DNA of 35,571 bases from an uncultured Verrucomicrobiota bacterium (GTDB taxonomy: Bacteria > Verrucomicrobiota > Verrucomicrobiia > Opitutales > Seribacteraceae), in assembly GCA_902569115.1 (NCBI GenBank), contig CACFTI010000026.1:1-35571 (forward strand), given 5' to 3'. The notes beneath the pieces were generated by a model. That model was not told where the DNA came from, ran no database searches, and was given only the letters and a program-made list of their open reading frames with translations. Shown here in pieces: positions 1-6,875 of this stretch (positions are counted from its first letter, which is position 1; the number at the start of each line of letters is the position of its first letter). The position numbers were made by a program, and so were the translations under genes.

Positions 1-990
1 TAATTTGTAATACTTCTCAAAAGAGTATTTCTTGCCGTCTTTTGTAGGTGAGTGTGCCCAAATAAAAAAATCTGCAAGTACATTACCAATTGGCCCTCCT
101 TCCATCGGCTTTTTCCCAATTTTTTGGTTTTCATCTTTATGCTCAACAATCGAGATTAAAAGCTCCGAACTCTCTGCAACAAATTTTTGAGCTTTGCCGG
201 AACTATAGTCGCCGAAAGATTCAAGTTCTTTATCTACAGCAACCTGATTAAGATCTTTTTCATGCTTAGAATCTTCATCATCACCGTCGCTTAGACCAAC
301 GGCCATCGGTCTGTTTAATTCAAATCCATTTACCAAAACTTTTGTAAGCTGACTTTGATTCAGAGGTTGTTTGAGCTCATCGAGGACCATAGGCACAATT
401 TCCTTTATTTGTATAGGAGTAGGATTCTTAACCGCTTTGGTCCCTTTGGGGGCAGGAAATCGAATGCATTTAATTTTTTCTTTCCAATTTAAATTGGAAA
501 ATTGTTCCGCAAACTCAGAATTTGAGTGCGTAAAGTAATATTTCAGCTTTTCATGAACGATTGTTCTTATTCCTGAACTTTCATTTTCTACGAGTTCACT
601 CAGGCAAGACGTCATTTCTTGATACAAAACATGCCCTGGATCATTCTTGTTAAGCTTGTTCCAAATTCCTCTTTCAACAGATGTTTTTATGTAACCACAC
701 AGAATTTTATCACGCACTGTTTCTTGGTGTTTCCCTGACTCTTCTTCTGCATCTGGTAAAACCTCAAGAGCAATTTTGTAGGCATCTCCTGCCAAATCGT
801 TAAACTCATCTTTTTCTAATGCTCCCTCATCTTTGTTAGGATATTTTATCCTCAGATGATTAAGGATTTGAATTCTGAATTTCTTCGAAAAAATGAATGA
901 TTCTGCCATTCTGTAAAGCACAAGCTGGTCATCATCGGATGCATTTCCCGCAATGATTCTTTGTGCTATCTGATAAAAGCTTGACTCCAT
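1..990 (-). CDS. Unknown protein, 3' end cut by window edge
   Basis: An open frame runs from ATG at 990 to base 1 without a stop (330 codons visible). I do not recognise the family. The protein is hydrophilic and mostly helical, with no signal peptide or membrane segment. Residues around 110-145 (VRDKILCGYIKTSVERGIW) faintly resemble sigma-70 region 2, and residues around 195-215 could form a helix-turn-helix followed by an acidic Asp/Glu stretch, but neither assignment is secure. The gene is divergent from the ATPase gene at 1102, and 111 bp of AT-rich DNA between them must hold both promoters. It could be a regulator or component of the defence module or simply an unrelated neighbour. The reading frame is secure and the function is not. 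Confidence 0.75.
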   Translation of the reverse strand, partial: MESSFYQIAQRIIAGNASDDDQLVLYRMAESFIFSKKFRIQILNHLRIKYPNKDEGALEKDEFNDLAGDAYKIALEVLPDAEEESGKHQETVRDKILCGYIKTSVERGIWNKLNKNDPGHVLYQEMTSCLSELVENESSGIRTIVHEKLKYYFTHSNSEFAEQFSNLNWKEKIKCIRFPAPKGTKAVKNPTPIQIKEIVPMVLDELKQPLNQSQLTKVLVNGFELNRPMAVGLSDGDDEDSKHEKDLNQVAVDKELESFGDYSSGKAQKFVAESSELLISIVEHKDENQKIGKKPMEGGPIGNVLADFFIWAHSPTKDGKKYSFEKYYKL

Positions 991-1101
991 GAGAAACCAA
1001 AAAGATAAGCGACTTTAAATGTCAAATAAGATCTAAATTAAAAGAAAAAACCGAAAATTTTTAGACATCCACTCTCTTTATAAGTTTCAAACTACTGAAA
1101 A
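991..1101. promoter_or_regulatory. Divergent intergenic promoter region
   Basis: This AT-rich spacer separates the leftward unknown gene from the rightward ATPase operon. Both genes start at its edges, so both promoters should lie here. I could not fix clear -35/-10 pairs, and no strong Shine-Dalgarno precedes the ATG at 1102. Confidence 0.4.
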
Positions 1102-2970
1102 ATGACTAATCCAATACGAGTACACCAATTTGCTAAAGATAATTCCTGCGAGAGCAAGGATGTGTTGAAAGCCCTCCACGAAATGGGTTACGAAGAAATT
1201 AAAACAGCAAGCTCTAAAGTACCTTTCGAGTTAGTTGAAAAACTAAAAAAGAAAATTCAAACATTCCCAATTAACGAAATTTCAGTCAGAGGCCTTTGGA
1301 ATCAAACAGACATAACTTTAGATTTAACTAATGGTTTAACTTCAATCATTAATGGACCTAATGGAGTAGGTAAAACTAGTTTTCTAAATCTCATAAAAGA
1401 GATCTTCCATAATCGTAATTTCCTCGAGGAAACTGCTCCACTAAGAAAGACTGTTTTCAAAGAAATTAAAGTTGTTTTTTCTAAACTTGGAATTCTTACA
1501 GTTACCAAATCGAAGAATAGATTGGTCTTTAAAATCAACAAAAAAAGAATAGAGGTCTCTGCCAAGAAGATCAGATACGAAAATTTTGAAACCATCTTGC
1601 AATTATTAGAAAGACACCTAGAGGCAGAATATATCTTCCAATCTCAAACTGGCCTGTTTCAAGTAGATCCAAAAGGGGAAGAAATAATCCTTACAGATTT
1701 ACCCAAACTAATCGCAAATTCAGGACTAAGCTCAGGAATGAGACCACACTGGCATAGACGTAGATATATAGTTGAACGTACTGGCAGGGCTAAATCAACA
1801 ATGAGTGATGAATTCAGAATACTAAAAAAATCTTTGGAGGATAGGTGGAATGATTTAGATCCTAAACTTTTGCAAATGCTTGACAGCATAAAGATTACCG
1901 ACATCCCGACTCGTCGCGAAAGAGCCCTTAACATTTCCGATTTTGAGGAACAAAGCCTTTTAAACACCTCACTGGAAACAGTAGAAGGGATATCAATAAA
2001 ATTGAGGGAGGAATTGAATCAAATCAATGAAGATTACCTGATAAGTAAAAACGCAGAAAATGCAAAGCTTGGAAAGGCATTTTTAAAAAATGCCTTAAGC
2101 TACGACCCTATCGAAAAAAACATTAATATTCCAAATATAAAAGAGCTTATAGATAAAAGTAATGACGAAAAGAGACGGAAACTCAGAGATAGCATTGACC
2201 GTCTTGTGAAAGAGCAAAAAGCTGAAAAAAAGGAGGAACTGAACAACAAATTCACAGAATTTTTACTTTTTGAACTCAGTAACAGTGCGAAGTGGTTAAT
2301 TGGAAGTATGACACCATCAATAGAAAAATTTGGTGACCAAATTAACTTTTCAACAAAAGCTAAAATAAATCTCAAAGAGACAGGATATTTTTATCATCAA
2401 GTGGAAGACGAAGTTGACTTTAAAAAAATAACAGTCTCTTCGAAAGATAAAGCAAAAGGTGCTAAACAATCTAACAAAGAAGTTTTCGAAAGATTTTTTG
2501 CCACCGCTTTTGTCACACCTTATCTTAAAACAATTGCAGGTAGTAATTCTACTGCGATCAATGAAATGCAACTTTTTGCCAAGAAAACTGGGAATTTTCT
2601 AAATATGGTTAACGATCAGTACGGTCTTTTAAATAAAAGAATAGAGCTAAAAATTGATAAAGATAATAAGCACTTAATTGAAGTTAGGAGCACAATTAAC
2701 AATAAAGAAATCCCTCTAGATGTTCTTTCATCAGGAGAAAAACATGTGATCATCCTTTGTTATTTATTAGCATTTGTAGAAAAAGATCATCTTTTACTCA
2801 TAGACGAGCCCGAAATCTCAATGCATGTTGAATGGAAGGAAAACTTTATAGGGAACCTCAATCGATGTCTCGATACAACTATGAGTAAATCAATTATTGC
2901 CACTCATTCACCCACTTTAGCTAGGGCCGCTGATGCAGAAGAAATTTTCTACTTTGAACCATCTAATTAA
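1102..2970 (+). CDS. AAA/ABC-type ATPase with IF2_N-like N-terminus (PARIS AriA-like)
   Basis: This 622-residue soluble ATPase belongs to the OLD/AAA_15-like group used in phage defence. Visible motifs are Walker A GPNGVGKT (residues 85-92), the ABC-like signature LSSGEKH (about 542-548), Walker B LLLIDEPE (about 564-571) and the H-loop IIATHSPT with His near 602. Between Walker A and the signature lies a long Lys/Glu-rich helical segment, typical of a coiled-coil insertion. Residues 4-52 are unusual: IRVHQFAKD, SKDVLKALHEMG and a closing Lys-rich helix match the N-terminal domain of translation initiation factor IF2 (IF2_N). The gene is followed after 8 nt by a DUF4435/TOPRIM-like gene whose ribosome-binding site overlaps this stop. 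ATPase plus DUF4435 is the composition of PARIS, where AriA holds the AriB nuclease until triggered. The PARIS-like role is inferred; an OLD/Gabija-like variant is the alternative. Confidence 0.85.
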   Translation: MTNPIRVHQFAKDNSCESKDVLKALHEMGYEEIKTASSKVPFELVEKLKKKIQTFPINEISVRGLWNQTDITLDLTNGLTSIINGPNGVGKTSFLNLIKEIFHNRNFLEETAPLRKTVFKEIKVVFSKLGILTVTKSKNRLVFKINKKRIEVSAKKIRYENFETILQLLERHLEAEYIFQSQTGLFQVDPKGEEIILTDLPKLIANSGLSSGMRPHWHRRRYIVERTGRAKSTMSDEFRILKKSLEDRWNDLDPKLLQMLDSIKITDIPTRRERALNISDFEEQSLLNTSLETVEGISIKLREELNQINEDYLISKNAENAKLGKAFLKNALSYDPIEKNINIPNIKELIDKSNDEKRRKLRDSIDRLVKEQKAEKKEELNNKFTEFLLFELSNSAKWLIGSMTPSIEKFGDQINFSTKAKINLKETGYFYHQVEDEVDFKKITVSSKDKAKGAKQSNKEVFERFFATAFVTPYLKTIAGSNSTAINEMQLFAKKTGNFLNMVNDQYGLLNKRIELKIDKDNKHLIEVRSTINNKEIPLDVLSSGEKHVIILCYLLAFVEKDHLLLIDEPEISMHVEWKENFIGNLNRCLDTTMSKSIIATHSPTLARAADAEEIFYFEPSN

Positions 2971-2981
2971 GGAGTGAAATG
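2966..2981 (+). promoter_or_regulatory. Ribosome-binding site coupling ATPase and DUF4435 genes
   Basis: AAGGAG overlaps the TAA stop of the ATPase gene and lies four bases before the ATG at 2979. It is one of the few strong Shine-Dalgarno sequences on this strand. It fixes the DUF4435 start and indicates coupled translation of the pair. Confidence 0.65.
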
Positions 2982-3917
2982 CAGGCCAACGAAAAGTTTA
3001 AAAAATCCCTACCACTGCATAATCAACCTAAAGATATCGCTTATCGAACTTACTCCAAAATAAATGCAGACCGACATAAAAGAACTACAAACTATTATCT
3101 ACTTTTAGAAGGTGAATCAGATGAGAGTTTATTTGTGAATTTTATCGATGCGAAAGTTACAATTTTACCTGGAAAACACAGGAACAAAACTAATAGCAAA
3201 AATTCAGGAGGAAAGACTTGGGTTAGAAATGTAATGGAAGAAATTCAAAGGAGAGATAAGACTGCATTAAGTTTCGTTTTCGCAATAATAGACTCTGACT
3301 ATGATAAAATTGTAAAACCAAAATATAATAAAAGGAAAAACATTTTTTTCATAGAACCTAATTCATTGGGCACAATGATGTGGAGTTTAAAGGATTTTAG
3401 ACAAAAGCTTTCAAAGTATTTAAAAATATTAAAAGGAGACAAAAAAACAGATATTGATTTCGAGAAATGGCTTGTATCAAAATGCAATAGAATAGCACTA
3501 GATATAGGTTTATTAAGACTAACAAACGAAATTGTAGGAGTTAATATGGATTTCAAAATATTAAAAAATAATCCACTTAAATACATCAAAAATCAAAGTT
3601 TTGATTCAAAAACTTTCTTATCTAACTTAAATTTAAATAATCTTAACAAAATTTTCACCACCTTACAAAGAGAGTTTAAAAGAGCTCCTACTTTAAATTC
3701 ACCTAAAATTTATGATTACTTAAATGATCATGACATTGTGCGGACTCTGTCTTCGCTGACTGACCCCAGTAAATATGATTATATTGTTAAAAAATTAGAA
3801 GGAACTTCAAAAGAGGATGGTTGGCTTGTCAAAAATTTTCAAATGGAAGAATTCAAAAAAACCATTCTTTACAAGAAAATTTCTAAATCTGCTTACGCAG
3901 CTTGTCTTAAAAACTAA
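2979..3917 (+). CDS. DUF4435/TOPRIM-like putative effector nuclease (PARIS AriB-like)
   Basis: A 312-residue soluble protein. Residues 39-54 (YYLLLEGESDESLF) carry the TOPRIM-type glutamate (Glu44) after a hydrophobic strand, and residues 101-109 (FAIIDSDYD) give the DxD pair Asp105/Asp107. This is the arrangement of DUF4435 proteins, including the PARIS effector AriB. A later segment, FFIEPNSLGTMMW, fits the conserved strand and turn seen after the DxD motif in that family. The ATG follows TAAGGAGTGAA, a strong ribosome-binding site overlapping the stop of the ATPase gene, so the two are translationally coupled. By analogy with AriB it would be the toxic nuclease released when the ATPase senses a phage trigger. 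Activity and target are inferred. The gene is even more AT-rich than its neighbours. Confidence 0.75.
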   Translation: MQANEKFKKSLPLHNQPKDIAYRTYSKINADRHKRTTNYYLLLEGESDESLFVNFIDAKVTILPGKHRNKTNSKNSGGKTWVRNVMEEIQRRDKTALSFVFAIIDSDYDKIVKPKYNKRKNIFFIEPNSLGTMMWSLKDFRQKLSKYLKILKGDKKTDIDFEKWLVSKCNRIALDIGLLRLTNEIVGVNMDFKILKNNPLKYIKNQSFDSKTFLSNLNLNNLNKIFTTLQREFKRAPTLNSPKIYDYLNDHDIVRTLSSLTDPSKYDYIVKKLEGTSKEDGWLVKNFQMEEFKKTILYKKISKSAYAACLKN

Positions 3918-3919
3918 AT

Positions 3920-4234
3920 TTGCTTCAAAATTTATTTTTTCCGAAAAAATCTTCTCATCCCTACTCTTATGAATGCATGGGATATTACAGATTCAATAAA
4001 GAAAAGCTAGAGGGCAAAGATCCACTCTCAGAATTAAAAAAACATGTAGATGGATTTATATTCCTCGCATACACAAAAGAAGGACACAAAAAGATCGCCT
4101 TAAAGCATGCAACGGACCAGGCATGTGCTGACGGGCTTAGCTTCCTCGATCAAAAAGTGGGTGAGTGGTTAGAGCTTGGAAAGAGCACCAAGGGATTGAC
4201 GATTGATGAAGGCGAAGATGACCAGAAAGAATAG
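3920..4234 (+). CDS. Small unknown protein, possible third gene of the ATPase/DUF4435 operon
   Basis: An unrecognised hydrophilic protein, 104 residues if it starts at the TTG 2 nt after the DUF4435 stop, or 85 residues from the ATG at 3977. The region from MGYYRFNKEK onward looks like the conserved core, with alternating basic and hydrophobic residues and an acidic C-terminal tail (DEGEDDQKE). No signal peptide, membrane segment or catalytic motif is visible. The short gap, same strand and same AT-rich composition suggest cotranscription with the PARIS-like pair, so it may be an accessory or regulatory subunit. The TTG start has no obvious ribosome-binding site, so the ATG start is a real alternative. 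Confidence 0.6.
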   Translation: MLQNLFFPKKSSHPYSYECMGYYRFNKEKLEGKDPLSELKKHVDGFIFLAYTKEGHKKIALKHATDQACADGLSFLDQKVGEWLELGKSTKGLTIDEGEDDQKE

Positions 4235-4263
4235 TTGAAATTTAAAAATTAAATTTATTTAAG

Positions 4264-5451
4264 ATGAAACATTTTTTAAAGAATCAGGGGAAAGAAGCCC
4301 TATCTAAGTACCAAAAGAATTTGCAAGTTTGTGCTTCGCTTTCAGGATTATTTTCAACTTCTAAAGTACCTTACTTGCATTACCGGATATCTGAGCAAAT
4401 GTTTTGTAAATCCTTTGATGCTGATGATCTATCGAGATCTGATATAGCTGTAGATGTTTCCAAGGAAACAGTCGGCCTGGGAATCAAAACTTTCCTGGCA
4501 AAACCTAATAATCATACCCTCGAAAAAGTTGCCGAGTTTAATGCAGATCGAAAGATCTATAATGATCTAAATGCAGAAGAGAAGATTCGTAAAATATCGG
4601 AATTACGAAACGAAAGAATAAGGTTTGCTCAAAATGGCCATGGCTTGGGTAATTGCCTTTACCATTGTGTGGTGAGAAGAGATGGCTACTTCGATCTTTG
4701 TGAGGAAGAGATGCCCCTGATCAACTTGGACAAGGTCAAAAAAGTTAAGGATACCGGTCCTAGTATAAAATTCCAAGATGATCAAAACGAATACAATTTC
4801 AATCTTTCCAAAAGTACACTTTTTAAGAGATTCTGGACGCATAATCCGGCAATCAGGATCCCAGTCGAAATCATGGCAGACCCCTTAAGCTTATTGGATG
4901 GCATACTGCAAGAATCAGGATCTAAGTATGGAACGAGAGGGGAGCAGTTATCGATGAATTTTGAAACAATCGCAGAGCAAGCAGAAATCATTTTGCAACC
5001 GGAAGAGCCAGAGTTTGAAAATGCTTACCTACCCCTTTATGGAGACGGAAAGATAGTTTACGACAAGAGTGGTCTAAACCAATGGAATGCCAGAGGAAGG
5101 GAGAGGCACCCCGATGAAGTATACATACCGGTCCCGGCAAAATTTCATCGTAAATGTCCTGGATTCTTTCCGACCAAAGATACCAAGTTTGAAATGTTGC
5201 TACCGGGCGGAAAGAAAATTTCGGCTAAAATTTGCCAGGAAGGATCCAAAGCCTTGATGTCCGATCCAAATCGTGAATTAGGTCATTGGATCTTGAGGGA
5301 TGTACTACAGTTGGGAGAGGGTGAAATTCTCACAATTGATCGATTATACCAGCTTGGCATTGATTCCGTACGTATCGATAAGATCGAAGATGGGTTGTAT
5401 GAGATGAATTTCGCTGCAGTCGATTCGTTTGAAAATTTTATCAATGAATAG
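4264..5451 (+). CDS. Restriction endonuclease with BfiI/NgoFVII-type C-terminal DNA-binding domain
   Basis: A 395-residue protein in two parts. The C-terminal portion (about 255-390) matches the B3-like DNA-recognition domain of BfiI and NgoFVII-family enzymes: LYGDGKIVYDKSGLNQW, then a Pro/Asp-Glu-Val-Tyr-Ile-Pro-Val-Pro segment, a Phe-Phe-Pro turn, and a LGHWILRDVLQLGEGE stretch before the final strand YEMNFA. The N-terminal portion lacks the HxK motif of the PLD-type nuclease in BfiI. It reads instead as a possible PD-(D/E)XK core, with Glu44, Asp60/Asp64 in SRSDIAVD and Lys75 in GLGIKTF. The role would be sequence-specific cleavage of unmodified DNA. The methyltransferase at 6876 on the same strand is a possible cognate. 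The DNA-binding domain is recognised with good confidence; the nuclease fold is inferred. Confidence 0.75.
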   Translation: MKHFLKNQGKEALSKYQKNLQVCASLSGLFSTSKVPYLHYRISEQMFCKSFDADDLSRSDIAVDVSKETVGLGIKTFLAKPNNHTLEKVAEFNADRKIYNDLNAEEKIRKISELRNERIRFAQNGHGLGNCLYHCVVRRDGYFDLCEEEMPLINLDKVKKVKDTGPSIKFQDDQNEYNFNLSKSTLFKRFWTHNPAIRIPVEIMADPLSLLDGILQESGSKYGTRGEQLSMNFETIAEQAEIILQPEEPEFENAYLPLYGDGKIVYDKSGLNQWNARGRERHPDEVYIPVPAKFHRKCPGFFPTKDTKFEMLLPGGKKISAKICQEGSKALMSDPNRELGHWILRDVLQLGEGEILTIDRLYQLGIDSVRIDKIEDGLYEMNFAAVDSFENFINE

Positions 5452-5516
5452 AAAAGTTTTTTCATCAATTTTTAGAATTTCCGAAAAAAATAGATTATCT
5501 CCCCTCTAACTCATTT

Positions 5517-6065
5517 ATGATTAGCTTACCAAATTCAGAACTAACCATTGCACAATGGAAGGAACAATTTTCTCCAATTCTCGATGAGAATGGAGAACCA
5601 AAGGTTTTCAACGACCATATCCCTGAGGAGATTGAGCCAGGTAAGCTCCTCGAGTATGAGAGAGTGTGGACATTGGTCCCGGAAGAAAAGCCCTACTTAA
5701 GGGGTAATGAATACTACCTCAAAAATGGCTACTTAGACTTCCCCGAGTATCCTGGAGTTTTCTACATTACAGAAAAATCATGCGAGCAGGAATGCATTGT
5801 AAATCTTGGGATTTCCTCAAATGAAGAAATTGAAAAATACCTAAACAATCAATTTTCACCAGTACTCGAAGAGGGGGAGATGGAGACCTACATAAAGGGG
5901 CACGGTGAGTTTGGTTTCGAACCACAGGAAGAAATGAAGAGGTGGGTTACTGAAATTCAAACGCTCATCAATTCAGGTGAAATTTTCGATCCTAATCACA
6001 TGGAGTACCTAAAGAATTACCTATCTGGCCTGCAAAATATAATGGGCAAAATAGAAAACCGTTAA
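5517..6065 (+). CDS. Unknown acidic protein in defence island
   Basis: A 182-residue soluble protein rich in Glu, Pro, Tyr and Leu, with no signal peptide or transmembrane segment. I recognise no family. A tyrosine-rich strand region (about 55-85, EYYLKNGYLDFPEYPG) is followed by an acidic segment and a predicted C-terminal helical pair. It lies 65 nt after the endonuclease gene and 27 nt before the next one, on the same strand, so it is probably cotranscribed. Being small and acidic between restriction genes, it might be an inhibitor or control protein, but nothing in the sequence shows this. Confidence 0.6.
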   Translation: MISLPNSELTIAQWKEQFSPILDENGEPKVFNDHIPEEIEPGKLLEYERVWTLVPEEKPYLRGNEYYLKNGYLDFPEYPGVFYITEKSCEQECIVNLGISSNEEIEKYLNNQFSPVLEEGEMETYIKGHGEFGFEPQEEMKRWVTEIQTLINSGEIFDPNHMEYLKNYLSGLQNIMGKIENR

Positions 6066-6092
6066 CTTTAAACCTTAAGACATAATAAACAG

Positions 6093-6482
6093 ATGCACAT
6101 TATAACCGTTACGACTAATACCGCTTCAGGCGGCGACTTTACTTCTATCTCCGCTAATGAAGGTCCAGATGGCTGGAATTTCGAAATATCTGACTCATGT
6201 GGTTTGGATTTCATACTCCCTGCCGACACTCTTAAAGAGTTACCAGATGTGGATGGCTTGATAAAATTTATAAATGCGGTTCGCCTAGATGGAGAACCCA
6301 GCTTTAAGGGCCTTATATTTGGTTTCTTCGAAATGAATTTCCCGAAGAACCGTAAGCTTAACGAATATCAAATCGAATCGGCGAAGGAGTTTCTAGAAAT
6401 TGAATCAAAAGACTTCCCTGACATCGTACAAAAATATCAGGTTGCTATTGATGAGTGGCTAAAAGCTCGTAGTGAAATTTAG
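6093..6482 (+). CDS. Unknown small protein in defence island
   Basis: A 129-residue unrecognised protein starting at the ATG at 6093. The N-terminal half is beta-rich (MHIITVTTNTASGGDFTSIS) and the C-terminal half helical, with no exported or membrane features. Its TAG stop at 6480-6482 is followed in the same frame by a stretch that encodes the end of an Mrr-like endonuclease. The gene may therefore sit at a recombination junction that removed the front of that endonuclease. No function is proposed. Confidence 0.55.
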   Translation: MHIITVTTNTASGGDFTSISANEGPDGWNFEISDSCGLDFILPADTLKELPDVDGLIKFINAVRLDGEPSFKGLIFGFFEMNFPKNRKLNEYQIESAKEFLEIESKDFPDIVQKYQVAIDEWLKARSEI

Positions 6483-6758
6483 AGGATTCAAGAAATTGCC
6501 AGGCTTATAGCACGCTTGCAGAGGGGATGGATAGGAGTTTTTGTCACAACCAGTCATTACTCAGATACCGTCCAAAAGGAGGTTCTTGCAGATCGTTACC
6601 CAGTGATACTTATCAATGGTAAAAAACTAGCTGAAATTATTTCTTCGTATATGCACGAGAGAGGAGAAAAGAATATTGATAAAATCCTCAAGGAAATTGA
6701 CGCCACTTACGAAGGAATGATCTCAAGGCAAAGGCCCGAGGCATTACTTTATAAATAG
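6483..6758 (+). pseudogene. C-terminal remnant of an Mrr-like restriction endonuclease
   Basis: Translated from just after the preceding stop, this stretch gives EIARLIARLQRGWIGVFVTT, then a YSD/QKEVLADRYPVILING segment and a closing helix ending in RQRPEALLYK. I recall this as the conserved end of a group of Mrr-type restriction endonucleases, where a strand with RGWxGVFVTT follows the catalytic core. The catalytic D...ExK part and the N-terminal region are missing, leaving only about 90 codons. The only starts inside are weak (TTG at 6516), without a ribosome-binding site. It is best read as a 5'-truncated relic. Expression as a small protein from the TTG cannot be excluded. Confidence 0.6.
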
Positions 6759-6784
6759 CATGGCAGTATTCCTACTGGCTTTAT

Positions 6785-6804
6785 AAACAATTAAGTTATT
6801 GTTT
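6785..6804. repeat. Inverted repeat upstream of the methyltransferase gene
   Basis: AAACAAT and ATTGTTT form perfect 7-bp arms around a 6-base centre (TAAGTT), 71 bp before the methyltransferase ATG. Restriction-modification promoters often carry such dyads for autoregulation, but the arms are AT-only apart from one C/G pair each, so chance is possible. Confidence 0.35.
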
Positions 6805-6875
6805 GTGTAGAAGTTTATCCTGTCATAGGAAAGTCTGATCTTGATAAAGGGTTATTTCACCTTAAATATTAGATC

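Noticed and set aside
4603..4842. Minus-strand open frames of 60-80 codons inside the BfiI-like endonuclease gene
   Set aside because: These are antisense to a supported coding region, with no ribosome-binding sites or family features.
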